Both the position numbers and the translations under genes were made by a program. Of a stretch of 64,000 nt of DNA, positions 38,960 to 48,634 are shown in pieces. The notes under the pieces were generated by a model. That model was not told the DNA's origin. It saw only the letters and a program-made list of their open reading frames with translations, and did not search any database. Within the stretch, counting starts at the first letter, position 1, and the number at the start of each line of letters is the position of its first letter. This DNA comes from Marinobacter salsuginis (GTDB lineage Bacteria > Pseudomonadota > Gammaproteobacteria > Pseudomonadales > Oleiphilaceae): positions 1 to 64,000 of the forward strand of contig NZ_BGZH01000002.1 of the NCBI RefSeq assembly GCF_009617755.1, in the 5' to 3' direction.

Positions 38960-41782
38960 ATGCAGAACCCGATATCACGCCTGTTTTCCCTGCTGACACT
39001 TGTGCTGTTCAGCACCCTTGCTTTTGCAGCCCAGATTCCGGAGAAGAGCCCCAATGACGATAACCAGTACCGGTTCATCGAACTGGATAATGCCCTGAAG
39101 GTGATTCTGGTTTCGGATCAGGATGCCGACAAAGCGGCTGCCTCGATGAACGTTGCCGTCGGTAGCGGGGACGATCCGGCGGATCGGGAAGGACTCTCCC
39201 ACTTCCTGGAGCACATGCTGTTCCTTGGAACCGAGAAATATCCGGATCCAGGCGAATACCAGCAGTTCATCAAGAGCCATGGCGGCCAGCACAATGCCTT
39301 CACTGCATTCCAGGATACGAATTATTTCTTCGATGTTCAGGCCGAATTTCTGGAACCGGCCCTGGACCGATTCGCGCAGCAGTTCTCCGCACCCCTGTTT
39401 ACCGCCGAACTGGTGGACCGTGAACGCAACGCCGTGCACTCGGAATTCAGCGCCAAACAGAAAGACGATGGGCGCCGATTCTATTCCGTAAAAAAAGCCG
39501 CCAGTAATCCCGACCACGCCTTCAGCCAGTTTGCGGTAGGCAACCTCAGCACCCTGGAGAACACCGAAGACAACCCGCTCCGGCCTGACCTGATCGAGTT
39601 CTGGAAGCAGCATTACTCCTCAAACATCATGAGCCTGGCGGTTTACGGGCCGCAAACCCTGGACGAACTGGAATCCATGGTGCGAGGCCGGTTCGATGCC
39701 ATCGAAAACCGAAACCTCGAAACCAAACGCCATGTGGCCAGCCTTTACCGGGCGGAGGACCTCCCGGCCAAGGTAACAGCAGAAGCACTCAAGGATGTTC
39801 GCAGCCTGTCGCTTACCTTCCCGATTCCATCCCAGGAAGAAAACTACCGCACCAAACCCGTCAGCTACGTGGCCAACCTGCTTGGCCATGAGGGCCCAGG
39901 CAGTCTTTTCGATGTGCTTAAAAAGGCCGGTCTGGCCGAGAGCCTCTCCGCAGGTCTGGGCATGGATACCGGTGAAAACGCCACCCTCGAGATCAGCACC
40001 TCCCTGACACCCGAGGGGCTAGCTCGCCATGAGGACATTTTGCCGTTGGTGTTCGAGTACATTGAAAAGGTTCGCCAGAAAGGAATCAGCGAGCAGCGCT
40101 TCCTCGAGATGCAGAACCTGGCACGAATAGACTTCCGGTTCCGCGAGCAGGGTAACCCCCTGCATGAGGCAATGCGTCTCTCTCGCTACCTGCAGGACTA
40201 TCCGCCGCAAGACGTACTGCGGGCTCCCTGGCTGGTTGAGCGCTTTGCACCGGAGCAGTATCGCGACATTCTGGACAGACTGACACCGGAAAACCTGCTT
40301 GCCTTCGTTCTGGCACCGGAACCTGAACTGGAGAATCCGAATCGCACCGACTGGTACAACGCCGCCTGGACCCGGGAAGCCCTGAACCCGGAAATGCTCA
40401 CGGCTCGGAGCCTCCCTGAGCTCTCGGCCCAGCTGCGTTTACCCCCTGAAAACCCCTTCGTGCCGGAAGATCTGGCGATGGTATCGGGAAGCACGATGGA
40501 CCAGCCGACAAGACTCGGCGCACTTGAAGGAATGGATGTCTGGTTTGCCCGGGACACCCGGTTTGATACCCCGAAAGCCAATGTGTTCGTGGGTCTTCGA
40601 ACGCCAGCCACCCGGGCTTCGGCCCGCAGCTACGTTCTGACCCAGCTGCTGGTAGACACCATCAATACCAATCTGAATGCCTGGGCTTACTCCGCCAGCC
40701 TCGCGGGCCTGGATTACAGTGTTTACCCTCACCTGAGGGGTATCACGGTTCGTGTCGGCGGTTACAACGATAAACTCCATACCCTGATGAACCGGATACT
40801 GGTCCAGGTGGCTACACCAGAGCTAACGGAGCAGCGTTTTGAAATCGCCCGGCAACAGCTGATTGACGGCCTTCAGAACAAGGCCAAGGACCGCCCGGTG
40901 GAACAGACCTCGGAGTTCGTACAGACGTCCCTTATCGAAGGTGCCTGGCCGACTGACGCCAAGCTCAAGGCTGCCCGGGAAGTGAGCTTCGATGAACTGA
41001 ACTCCTTCTCGGAGGCCCTGCTCTCACAGGTGGACCCGGTCATGCTGGCCCATGGAAATCTCACGGAAGCCTCGGCCCTGAACCTGGCGCGGCAGATCGA
41101 CGCGATTGTTCTGGGCAACAGTGAATTGACCGAGGTAGACCGCAGTCAGGTACGTCAGTTGCCAGACACTGAAACGATGGTTTCCATTGAGGTAGACCAC
41201 CCGGACACCGGCTATACACTCTACATGCAGGGCGACAACACCAGCTTCGAGGAACGGGCCCGATTCCGTCTGCTGGCCCAGATCATCAGCAGCCCGTTCT
41301 ATGAGGAAATAAGAACCAACCGCCAGTTGGGCTATATCGTATACGCGACGCCTTTCGAAATGCTGGAGACGCCTGCCCTCGGGTTTGTAGTGCAATCGCC
41401 GTCGGCAACGCGCGCAGAGATCGACCATGCCGTTCAGGAGTTTTCCAACAGCTTCGAGGAGACCTTGTCAGCATTGACAGCGGAGCGTCTGGAACGCGAA
41501 AAGCAGGCCGTCATCAGCAAACTGCTGGAGAAAGACCGGCAACTTAGCGAGATCTCCAGCCGCTACTGGCGCGAGATTGATCGAGACATGGAAAGCTTTG
41601 ATTCCCGTGAGCAACTGGCCGACGCGGTGCGAGGCGTGAGTAAAGCGGCACTGCTTGAAACGTTCCGGAAGTCGGTTCTGGAGCGAGACCAGAGCCTGCA
41701 GGTTGTGACTGGCGGAGACGGCCTTGAGGCGAGTCGGGCTTTGGGCAGGCTAACGGAACTGCCACCGGTACCCGCCAGCTGA
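38960..41782 (+). CDS. Pitrilysin-like M16 zinc peptidase (insulinase family)
   Basis: A 940-residue exported protease. A signal peptide (MQNPISRLFSLLTLVLFSTL, cleavage near AFAAQ) is followed by four M16 domains. The inverted zinc motif HxxEH is at residues 81-85 (LSHFLEHMLFLG) and the third ligand is probably Glu162 in ERNAVHSEF. Length and layout match E. coli protease III (962), so a periplasmic oligopeptidase role is likely. ATG 38960 has AGGAAG eight bases upstream; ATG 38930, ten codons earlier in frame, is an alternative. Converges on the DUF2064 gene with five bases between stops. Confidence 0.93.
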   Translation: MQNPISRLFSLLTLVLFSTLAFAAQIPEKSPNDDNQYRFIELDNALKVILVSDQDADKAAASMNVAVGSGDDPADREGLSHFLEHMLFLGTEKYPDPGEYQQFIKSHGGQHNAFTAFQDTNYFFDVQAEFLEPALDRFAQQFSAPLFTAELVDRERNAVHSEFSAKQKDDGRRFYSVKKAASNPDHAFSQFAVGNLSTLENTEDNPLRPDLIEFWKQHYSSNIMSLAVYGPQTLDELESMVRGRFDAIENRNLETKRHVASLYRAEDLPAKVTAEALKDVRSLSLTFPIPSQEENYRTKPVSYVANLLGHEGPGSLFDVLKKAGLAESLSAGLGMDTGENATLEISTSLTPEGLARHEDILPLVFEYIEKVRQKGISEQRFLEMQNLARIDFRFREQGNPLHEAMRLSRYLQDYPPQDVLRAPWLVERFAPEQYRDILDRLTPENLLAFVLAPEPELENPNRTDWYNAAWTREALNPEMLTARSLPELSAQLRLPPENPFVPEDLAMVSGSTMDQPTRLGALEGMDVWFARDTRFDTPKANVFVGLRTPATRASARSYVLTQLLVDTINTNLNAWAYSASLAGLDYSVYPHLRGITVRVGGYNDKLHTLMNRILVQVATPELTEQRFEIARQQLIDGLQNKAKDRPVEQTSEFVQTSLIEGAWPTDAKLKAAREVSFDELNSFSEALLSQVDPVMLAHGNLTEASALNLARQIDAIVLGNSELTEVDRSQVRQLPDTETMVSIEVDHPDTGYTLYMQGDNTSFEERARFRLLAQIISSPFYEEIRTNRQLGYIVYATPFEMLETPALGFVVQSPSATRAEIDHAVQEFSNSFEETLSALTAERLEREKQAVISKLLEKDRQLSEISSRYWREIDRDMESFDSREQLADAVRGVSKAALLETFRKSVLERDQSLQVVTGGDGLEASRALGRLTELPPVPAS

Positions 41783-41787
41783 AAACA

Positions 41788-42420
41788 TTAGCAGGTACGC
41801 AGAAAACGAGCCCAGTCCTCGGGCTCGTCAACATCCCAGCGGGGCTCGAGCAAACAATAGCTGAGCCCCGACTCTTCCAGTCGATCACAGGTTTGAGTCA
41901 GAACTTCGGGCGTCCCCCAGGCAATGTCGTCGAGCATTCCCTCCGCCACTCTGGAGGCCCCAATCAGCACATAGCCGCCATCGTCTGACGGGCCGAGCAC
42001 AACGTCATAATCCGCCAAACAGGCAACCGCCTTGCGGGCATAATCCGGGTCCACCGACGGGCAATCACTGCCAACAATGAGGGCCCGTTCGTAATCCCCA
42101 AGTGACTGACTGAGTGCGCGGTGCATCCGCTCTCCGAGCGTCCTGCCCTGCTGGACGCCCTGATGCAGACCTGCACCTTCCAGTTCTTCAACAATCGATT
42201 CGGCCTCGCCGGGCCGATCATCAGCCGGTCGGTCCCACCAGAACTCCACCGGGTAGCCGGTCGCACACAGGTTATCCAGCACCGCCAGCGTAAGTCGGAT
42301 GTGGGCATCAAGTGCGCCCACAGCGCCTAACTCCGGCATCAAACGGGTTTTTACCCGGCCAGCCTCCGGCCATTTGGCAAACTGCAGAAAGACCGCCGAC
42401 GGAAAGTTACTTTGGGGCAT
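41788..42420 (-). CDS. TIGR04282-type (DUF2064) glycosyltransferase-like protein
   Basis: A 210-residue protein of the GT-A fold: FAKWPEAGRVKTRL at the N-terminus, VGSDCPSVDPDYA and LGPSDDGGYVLIG in the middle, typical of DUF2064. Members are often annotated in arsenosugar synthesis because they pair with a GT2 protein, as here, but no arsM or other arsenic gene is visible in the window. The ATG at 42420 lies inside the preceding gene (14-base overlap), so the two are coupled. Confidence 0.85.
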   Translation of the reverse strand: MPQSNFPSAVFLQFAKWPEAGRVKTRLMPELGAVGALDAHIRLTLAVLDNLCATGYPVEFWWDRPADDRPGEAESIVEELEGAGLHQGVQQGRTLGERMHRALSQSLGDYERALIVGSDCPSVDPDYARKAVACLADYDVVLGPSDDGGYVLIGASRVAEGMLDDIAWGTPEVLTQTCDRLEESGLSYCLLEPRWDVDEPEDWARFLRTC

Positions 42421-43135
42421 TGCGCACATCCGATCGATAGATTTGGGCCAGAGACTCTGGCGATTCACCACGCCAGTAACGCCAGCGCAGTTGCCACATA
42501 AGAAGAATCGTTCGCCAGGCACCATTTTTCTGCCAACGGCGGCTATCGGTAACAACAGGTTCGTTTATACAGAAGGGACGGGACACCAGGCAAAGACGAC
42601 GTGAAAACTCCACATCTTCCATCAGCGGCATAGGCTGAAAGCCGCCCAGCACCTCAAAAGTATCCCGTCGTACAAACATGGCCTGATCGCCGGTGCAGAT
42701 GCCGGTCAGGCGGGAGCGCTGATTCATGAACCAGGCAATAACCCGGAACAGCGGTCGCTCACCGCTCAACCGCACATCGAACCGTCCCCAGGCCCGGCGC
42801 GTCTGGACGAAACGTGCGAGGTGCTCAAGAGTGTTGTCCGGCAGGCGCGTATCCGCGTGCAAAAACAACAGAAGATCGCCTGTTGCCGCCGCTCCCCCGG
42901 CGTTCATCTGAAGCGCCCGTCCCTTCTCTGCGACAACCACCCTGTCGCAAAGCGGCCGGGCCAGCTCAACGGTTGGATCGGTGCTACCACCATCAACGAC
43001 AACCACCTCATGCCCCCGTGTACGAATCGTTTGCAGGGCACGCAGGGTTTCCGTAACACCCGCCGCCTCCATCCATACAGGAACAATCACACTTAACGAG
43101 AAAGGGTCTGGCAAAACAAACTCCGTGACAATCAC
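42407..43135 (-). CDS. TIGR04283-type family 2 glycosyltransferase
   Basis: A 242-residue GT2 protein with SVIVPVWMEAAGVTETL, the nucleotide-sugar aspartates in VVVDGGSTDPTVELA and FLHADTRLP, and a GDQAMFVRRDTFEVLGG acceptor region. It is the standard partner of the DUF2064 protein with which it overlaps. The substrate is unknown; arsenosugar synthesis is only the name of the family. The start GTG 43135 is tentative. It is transcribed away from tRNA-Arg. Confidence 0.87.
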   Translation of the reverse strand: MIVTEFVLPDPFSLSVIVPVWMEAAGVTETLRALQTIRTRGHEVVVVDGGSTDPTVELARPLCDRVVVAEKGRALQMNAGGAAATGDLLLFLHADTRLPDNTLEHLARFVQTRRAWGRFDVRLSGERPLFRVIAWFMNQRSRLTGICTGDQAMFVRRDTFEVLGGFQPMPLMEDVEFSRRLCLVSRPFCINEPVVTDSRRWQKNGAWRTILLMWQLRWRYWRGESPESLAQIYRSDVRNAPK

Positions 43136-43152
43136 CGAAACCGGGTCGCACC

Positions 43153-43181
43153 TTGAGCCTCTTGGCTTAGCCCGCTATCAT
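43153..43181 (+). promoter_or_regulatory. Promoter of tRNA-Arg(CCT)
   Basis: TTGAGC (43153-43158) and TATCAT (43176-43181) are separated by exactly 17 bases, and a GC-rich discriminator (AGCGCCC) follows, as in stringently controlled tRNA promoters. The tRNA begins 20 bases after the -10. Confidence 0.65.
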
Positions 43182-43201
43182 AGCGCCCTTCTCGCGATAA
43201 T

Positions 43202-43278
43202 GCCCCCGTAGCTCATCTGGATAGAGCGTCCCCCTCCTAAGGGGAAGGTAGCAGGTTCGAGTCCTGCCGGGGGTACCA
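43202..43278 (+). tRNA. tRNA-Arg, anticodon CCT
   Basis: The cloverleaf can be traced: acceptor GCCCCCG with CGGGGGT, D arm GCTC/GAGC, anticodon stem TCCCC/GGGGA around loop CTCCTAA (anticodon CCT, reading AGG), T arm GCAGG-TTCGAGT-CCTGC, then A73 and an encoded CCA. The first acceptor pair is G-T. It is a single tRNA gene with its own promoter. Confidence 0.94.
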
Positions 43279-43336
43279 CCTCACCTGACTCAGAACCTGC
43301 CATCCCGTCCTGCTGAATCAAAAACCGAATAGCTCA

Positions 43337-43876
43337 CTACCAAAAAGACGGATCGTTCAACGCTGCCACGCAAAATGATGTCCCGCTCAGTGCCGCCAAG
43401 GGCTCTTTTGTGAGCGACTGCCCGATCCAACCCTCGGGCTGACTCAATGGCAGAGGTGGCCGGGCGATTGATTGGGAGAGGGGTTTGAATCCGACCTTGC
43501 CGTAAAACGCCGGATCACCGTAGGTGATCGCCACATCAACGCCCCCTTCACGGAGTGAATCCAGGGCATGGGTCAATAGGCGCTGACCGACAGCCTTGCC
43601 TTGCCACCGGGTGGCCACCACCATCGGCGATAGCAAAAAGACCACTCTGTGATCATCTGGATAAGTCAGCCGGGTGAAAACAGCCGCCCCAACCAGCTCA
43701 TCCCCTGCTCTGGCAAGAAAAACCTGGATGTCATCAGGTGCTGTATCGCTGAGAACGTTACGGACGAGTTCACCGATAAGCTCTCCTTCGTCAGAGCCTT
43801 CCGAGTCAGTGAAGCTTGCTATGACGAGGTCCTTGATGTCCTGTTCGAGGCCTTTGAAGTGACTGGAAAACTCCAT
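43337..43876 (-). CDS. GNAT family N-acetyltransferase
   Basis: A 179-residue acetyltransferase with the acetyl-CoA loop in VVATRWQGKAVGQRLLTHAL and a YGDPAFYGKVGFKPL motif resembling the YhbS-type GNAT group. Substrate unknown. GAAGGG precedes the ATG at 43876. It is a single-gene unit downstream of tRNA-Arg on the opposite strand. Confidence 0.88.
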   Translation of the reverse strand: MEFSSHFKGLEQDIKDLVIASFTDSEGSDEGELIGELVRNVLSDTAPDDIQVFLARAGDELVGAAVFTRLTYPDDHRVVFLLSPMVVATRWQGKAVGQRLLTHALDSLREGGVDVAITYGDPAFYGKVGFKPLSQSIARPPLPLSQPEGWIGQSLTKEPLAALSGTSFCVAALNDPSFW

Positions 43877-44039
43877 GCGTGATGCCCTTCTCAGAGACTT
43901 TCATTTGCTAATTTTTCAAATATAGAGGTAAAGACAAGCCAGACGAAAGGCTTGTTTCCGACTTCGAACCCAGCCCATTGTATTCACCGGATATGAAGCG
44001 GGTTACACTGCCCGCCAATATTTCACCCCGGTACCGCAA

Positions 44040-44714
44040 ATGGCACGCTTCACCGAAATCGGCACTGCGACCATCCCAGGCAAAGGGACGCAATTGCGTC
44101 TGTTGCAGCGTAATGAAGAATTCTCTATCAAGATCGCTGGCACCACAGGCGAATTGATGAACAGCCGCATCCACGGCTCGGAGGATGCCCTCGCCACCCT
44201 GGCGTGCGAACGCATTGCCGATCAACCCACTCCGCGAGTGCTGATTGGCGGCCTGGGCATGGGGTTCACGCTGGCCGCAGCATTGTCCGCCCTTGGAGAA
44301 GATGCGCAGGTAACGGTTGCCGAGCTGGTTCCCGAAGTAGAAGCCTGGAATCGTGGCCCGCTAGGCTCCGCAGCTGGCAACCCGCTGAATGATCCGAGAG
44401 CCCGGGTACAGATCGGTGATGTGGCGGAATTACTGAGAAATTCAAACAGCGAGTGGGACGCCATCCTTCTCGATGTCGACAACGGTCCGGAAGGACTGAC
44501 CCGCAAAGAAAACGACTGGATCTATTCACCGGAAGGCATTGCGGCCGCCCAGAAAGCCCTGCGTCCTGACGGCATACTCGCCTACTGGTCAGCCGGCCAG
44601 GAGCATGCCTTCACCGAGAGGCTACGCCGGGCCGGATTTTCTGTTGAAGCGGTCACAGTGAGGGCTCTGCGGCCGGGCAAGGGTGCCCGCCACGTTATCT
44701 GGCTGGCGTGGTAA
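44040..44714 (+). CDS. Spermidine-synthase-like methyltransferase-fold protein
   Basis: A 224-residue Rossmann-fold protein: the nucleotide loop VLIGGLGMGFTLAAAL, the acidic residue in VAELVPEVEAWNRG and DAILLDVDNGPEG correspond to the spermidine synthase/SAM-binding plan. The gatekeeper and polyamine-binding residues of true spermidine synthases are not obvious, so this is probably a related enzyme of unknown substrate. It is followed 41 bases later by the metallo-hydrolase. Confidence 0.78.
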   Translation: MARFTEIGTATIPGKGTQLRLLQRNEEFSIKIAGTTGELMNSRIHGSEDALATLACERIADQPTPRVLIGGLGMGFTLAAALSALGEDAQVTVAELVPEVEAWNRGPLGSAAGNPLNDPRARVQIGDVAELLRNSNSEWDAILLDVDNGPEGLTRKENDWIYSPEGIAAAQKALRPDGILAYWSAGQEHAFTERLRRAGFSVEAVTVRALRPGKGARHVIWLAW

Positions 44715-44755
44715 GCTATTCGAAGAAGCTATCCCCCCTGTTTTAGAGAAAACCT

Positions 44756-45403
44756 ATGTTACTGAAGTACAGAATCATCCCGGTTACACCTTTCCAGCAG
44801 AACTGCTCATTGATCTGGTGCGAGAAGACACGCAAGGCAGCCGTGGTGGACCCAGGCGGCGATCTTGAGAAGATCCGCGCCGCCGTGGACGAGGAAGGTG
44901 TAACGGTCGAAAAGATTCTGCTTACACATGCCCACATTGACCATGCCGGCGGAACCGCAGAGCTGTCGAAAACGCTGGGAATTCCCGTTGAAGGGCCACA
45001 GAAGGAAGACAATTTCTGGATTGTCGGCCTGCCCCAGCAGGCACAGATGTTCGGGTTTCCGGCACCGGAAGTATTCACCCCGGATCGCTGGCTTGAAGAT
45101 GGGGAGAAGGTGACTGTGGGCGATCAGACTCTGGAGGTGCTTCATTGCCCGGGCCACACGCCTGGCCATGTGGTTTTCTACCACAGGGGCTCCGGCCTGG
45201 CGCTGGTCGGTGACGTGCTGTTCCATGGCTCCATCGGGCGCACGGATTTTCCCAAGGGGGACCACGCAACACTGATCCGCTCAATCAAGGAACAGCTGTT
45301 CCCGCTCGGAGATGAGGTCGCGTTCATTCCAGGACACGGTCCGATGTCCACATTCGGTCAGGAGCGAGCCACCAACCCCTTCGTCTCCGACCATCGGGGC
45401 TGA
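44756..45403 (+). CDS. MBL-fold metallo-hydrolase (YcbL/glyoxalase II-like)
   Basis: A 215-residue metallo-beta-lactamase-fold enzyme with the dinuclear metal motif [10 protein letters not shown] and further ligands in [23 protein letters not shown] and PGHGPMST. The short length, lacking the C-terminal HAGH domain of glyoxalase II, is that of YcbL-type hydrolases. A strong hairpin overlaps its stop codon. Confidence 0.9.
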   Translation: MLLKYRIIPVTPFQQNCSLIWCEKTRKAAVVDPGGDLEKIRAAVDEEGVTVEKILLTHAHIDHAGGTAELSKTLGIPVEGPQKEDNFWIVGLPQQAQMFGFPAPEVFTPDRWLEDGEKVTVGDQTLEVLHCPGHTPGHVVFYHRGSGLALVGDVLFHGSIGRTDFPKGDHATLIRSIKEQLFPLGDEVAFIPGHGPMSTFGQERATNPFVSDHRG

Positions 45404-45436
45404 GCCTTTCGTCAGCCCCAGGCCGCTTTTTTATTT
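45396..45436. terminator. Terminator at the 3' end of the MBL gene
   Basis: GGGGCTGA (45396-45403) pairs perfectly with TCAGCCCC (45412-45419), and a T run follows at 45427-45432. The first arm includes the stop codon of the plus-strand gene. The convergent chemoreceptor gene ends at 45431, inside the T run. Confidence 0.7.
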
Positions 45437-47056
45437 ACGGCCCTCCTGATTCAGCCGGAACTGTTCGATGGTCTTCCTCAGATTCTCCGCCATGGCCAGC
45501 AGGTCACCGGCGATCCTCGCCGTTTCCTTGGCATCGCCGGAGGTTTGCTCCGCTGAGCGGCTTATCTCAATCACGTTGTGATTAATGGATTCGGAGACAT
45601 CGCTCTGCTCGTTGGCGGCACTCTCCATTTCCTCGTTGAGATCGGTGATCTCGCGCACGGCAGCGGCAATCGTCTGTAACTCCGACTCCACGGTCAGAAT
45701 CGCTGAAACCTGCTGCTCTGCCATTTCCGAGGCATGGCGCATGGTGGCCACACAATCGACGACCTCGCCCTTGAGTCCATTGATGGTGTTTCGGATTTCC
45801 TCCGTTGAATCCTGGGTTCTCGAGGCCAGAGCCCGCACCTCATCGGCCACCACCGAAAAACCTCGCCCCTGCTCGCCGGCCCGCGCTGCCTCGATGGCGG
45901 CATTGAGCGCCAGCAGGTTGGTTTGGTCGGCGATATTGGAAATCACCTCCAGCATATCTGACATCTGGCTTGTCCGCTGATCCAGTTGCTCAATGCGCTG
46001 CGCGCCGCTCTGGACCTCGCTGTTCAGTGCTTCAATTCCCTCAACTGCATTGCGGGCAAGGCTTTCCCCCTTGCTCGCGGATTCCGCCGTATCTGCGGAT
46101 TTGCGAGTCGTGTGGATGGCGTTTTCCCGGACCTGAACCGCCGACGCAGCCATCTCTGTCGTGGCGCTGGCCACCTGATCGGTGTTGTCGCGTTGGGCGA
46201 GCACTTCCCGCTCAGTGGTGTCCGCCTTACCAGCAATGCTTCTGGCCGCCTGCTCAACCTGTTCGGCATTGTCCATTACCGTATTCATGCTCTCCCGTAT
46301 CTTCGCCATCATCCGGTTGAAGGCGCGGGAAACGGAACCGATTTCGTCGTTGCGGGTAACCTCAAGCTCAATCGTCAGATCCGAGTTGCTGGAAATCTCA
46401 TCCATACGGTCGTGGAGTCGCCGCAGGCGGGAAAAAACCAGTCGGGTCAAGGCGGCTGCGGTCATGAAAAACACTGCAGCAAAAATGGCCACCTGGATGC
46501 CGCCACTGGTCAGGAGCTGTTGCTGCAACCGGGCATCGCTATCAGCCAGGGAATAATCCACCCGAATGGCGCCGAGAACATCACCCTCCTTGGCCCGGTG
46601 ACAGCCCAGGCAGTTCACGCCCTGGTAGTTTTCCATAGCGATCACCGGCTCAATCAGCGTGTAGACGCGGCCCTCCTTATTGCTGGAATAGGCTTCCACC
46701 CTCTCGCCTGCCAGCGCTTTCTCATCCAGAGGCTCTCTTATCTGCTCCGATGCATTGCCAGCCCCGAAGGTGCGGTTCAAATGATCACTGCGAATCACGC
46801 GCACATCCAGCACATCTTCGGATGCCATCACCTTTTGCCGTAGCACATCCCGATTACCGATGGTGCCGGTGACCATCATGGTGTTCAGCCCATCGAAGTA
46901 AGATTTCGCCAGCCCATCCACATATTTGTGGCTGAACTCTTCGAGATGATCACGCTGGGAGTCGGCGCTGTAGAGCACGGTAAACACGAGAATCAGCGAG
47001 AAGGCAGCCGCCAGGGCCGCAAGTAGCAGGAAGCGGATGGAGTAATGTTTTTTCAT
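45431..47056 (-). CDS. Methyl-accepting chemotaxis protein with a periplasmic heme c motif
   Basis: A 541-residue chemoreceptor: a signal anchor (about 9-30), a periplasmic domain (31-180), a second membrane helix (about 183-205), HAMP and a C-terminal signalling domain with its [20 protein letters not shown] tip. The sensor contains CLGCH (Cys149, Cys152, His153), the CXXCH motif for covalent heme c, between [18 protein letters not shown] and [14 protein letters not shown]. That layout suggests a redox, gas or heme-ligand sensor like the c-heme chemoreceptors described in Geobacter. The ATG at 47056 starts the membrane anchor. Confidence 0.92.
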   Translation of the reverse strand: MKKHYSIRFLLLAALAAAFSLILVFTVLYSADSQRDHLEEFSHKYVDGLAKSYFDGLNTMMVTGTIGNRDVLRQKVMASEDVLDVRVIRSDHLNRTFGAGNASEQIREPLDEKALAGERVEAYSSNKEGRVYTLIEPVIAMENYQGVNCLGCHRAKEGDVLGAIRVDYSLADSDARLQQQLLTSGGIQVAIFAAVFFMTAAALTRLVFSRLRRLHDRMDEISSNSDLTIELEVTRNDEIGSVSRAFNRMMAKIRESMNTVMDNAEQVEQAARSIAGKADTTEREVLAQRDNTDQVASATTEMAASAVQVRENAIHTTRKSADTAESASKGESLARNAVEGIEALNSEVQSGAQRIEQLDQRTSQMSDMLEVISNIADQTNLLALNAAIEAARAGEQGRGFSVVADEVRALASRTQDSTEEIRNTINGLKGEVVDCVATMRHASEMAEQQVSAILTVESELQTIAAAVREITDLNEEMESAANEQSDVSESINHNVIEISRSAEQTSGDAKETARIAGDLLAMAENLRKTIEQFRLNQEGRK

Positions 47057-47331
47057 GATAATCCGACACCAAGGCCGCGCGGCCTGAGAGTTGTTTTGAC
47101 GTTTTATGGCGACAACTAACTGTCGCCAAACTTTATAGATATGCGTCAATTATTTCCTGACCCAGATCAGATCCGGGAAAGGTCATTTGCATAACAAGAG
47201 AGGGGAGCCCTCAGGCAGGGACTTGATGGAGTTGGCCTGAAAGCTGCAGAGCTAGATAACGAGTATCCGTTATGTCCAACGCAGACTGTTCGGAAACCGC
47301 ATTACGGTTCACCGAAGGAGGAATCCCATCC

Positions 47332-47997
47332 ATGTCCCTACTGACCTCTCTGATCCGGGCAAGCACCCAGTTCCAGCAGGCCATGGAAAAGCGCCAGACG
47401 CCCTCAACAGCTCCGGAAGCCGCGACTGGCAAGGCCCAGCCCAAAGCTGTAGAAGCCGAACCGACATCTGGCGATGACCGTTTCACGCCCTCTGACAGCA
47501 GCGAGACTGATCTCTCACGCCTGAAAGCGCGGCGGCTGGCAATGGCAGACTACAAGCAAACGGTGGGGCAGGATCTTGCCTTCATTCGCGAGACACTGCG
47601 GCACAAACTTGCCGAATACAATTTACACCCCGCAACTGCTTTGAACGTGAGCAAAAACGAAAACGGCAGCGTTACGGTAGAGGGGAAAATTGCGGACAAC
47701 ACCCGTGCCCAGATTGAAAAAGACCTGAACGTGAACAAGAACTTCAAGGAAGCGTTCAATCGCCTGAGCGTCACCGAGCCGACCCTGCATTTCATGGATA
47801 ATGCGCTCAAGTTGAACCAGGCCTACGGCGTGAACAACCCGTTACTGGACACATTGATCAGCGAGAACCAGCAGTTCAATGGCCTGCAGGATCTGGTACA
47901 CCGTTACGACACCATGCGGCGCTCGGTGAGTGCTGAGCAAATGGAAGCTGCGGGAAATAGCCGGGCGTACGCCTTTAATTTGAACGCCCGGGCATAA
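47332..47997 (+). CDS. Hypothetical protein
   Basis: A 221-residue soluble protein, not recognised. It has a low-complexity, proline- and alanine-rich N-terminus (about 20-65), then a helical region with DYKQTVGQDLAFIRETLRHKL and NENGSVTVEGKIADNTRAQIE. The latter alternates polar and hydrophobic residues like a small beta sheet. ATG 47332 follows AAGGAGGAAT; ATG 47272, 20 codons upstream in frame, is an alternative. It is a monocistronic unit between a chemoreceptor and the yciO gene; a motility or envelope role would be guesswork. Confidence 0.7.
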   Translation: MSLLTSLIRASTQFQQAMEKRQTPSTAPEAATGKAQPKAVEAEPTSGDDRFTPSDSSETDLSRLKARRLAMADYKQTVGQDLAFIRETLRHKLAEYNLHPATALNVSKNENGSVTVEGKIADNTRAQIEKDLNVNKNFKEAFNRLSVTEPTLHFMDNALKLNQAYGVNNPLLDTLISENQQFNGLQDLVHRYDTMRRSVSAEQMEAAGNSRAYAFNLNARA

Positions 47998-48010
47998 TCT
48001 AGAAGGGAGA

Positions 48011-48634
48011 TCAGACCTCAAACGGCGCTGGATCTCCCTTGCCAACTCGGGTAACCACCGGAGCCTCGCCAGTAAAGTCCACCACCGTAGTCGCTTCCAT
48101 ACCGCAAAAACCACCGTCGATAATCAGATCCAGCTCATGCTCCAGGGTTTCCCGGATGTCATAGGGGTCTGTCATCGGATCGGTTTCTCCGGGCAGGATC
48201 AGGGTGCTGCTCATGATTGGCTCACCAAGTTCACCCAGCAGCTCCTGAACAATCGCATTATCCGGCACCCTTACGCCCACCGAGCGGCGTTTCGGATGCA
48301 GCAGCCGCCGGGGCACTTCACTGGTGGCATCCAGAATGAACGTGTAGGGGCCGGGCGTGAAATTCTTCAGCAACCGGTACTGGGTATTATCCACCTTCGC
48401 GTACACCCCGATGTCCGACAGATCCCGGCATACCAGGGTGAAGTTATGCTTGTCGTCCAGCCTGCGAATCCGCTTGATCCGATCCGCTGCCTGCTTATCG
48501 CCCAGGTGGCAGCCGATGGCATAGGCGGAATCCGTGGGATACACAATCACCCCGCCACGACGCAGAATATCCACCGCCTGATTGATCAGACGCTTCTGCG
48601 GCGTCTCCGGATGAATCTGGAAAAACTGACTCAT
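48011..48634 (-). CDS. yciO: YciO-type L-threonylcarbamoyladenylate synthase family protein
   Basis: A 207-residue YrdC/Sua5-fold protein beginning MSQFFQIHPETPQKRLINQAV and containing VIVYPTDSAYAIGC and TPGPYTFIL. The first line is nearly that of E. coli YciO (206 residues), so it is assigned to that branch rather than TsaC, whose tRNA t6A role YciO only poorly covers. Its ATG overlaps the stop codon of the BolA gene (ATGA), so the two are coupled. Confidence 0.9.
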   Translation of the reverse strand: MSQFFQIHPETPQKRLINQAVDILRRGGVIVYPTDSAYAIGCHLGDKQAADRIKRIRRLDDKHNFTLVCRDLSDIGVYAKVDNTQYRLLKNFTPGPYTFILDATSEVPRRLLHPKRRSVGVRVPDNAIVQELLGELGEPIMSSTLILPGETDPMTDPYDIRETLEHELDLIIDGGFCGMEATTVVDFTGEAPVVTRVGKGDPAPFEV

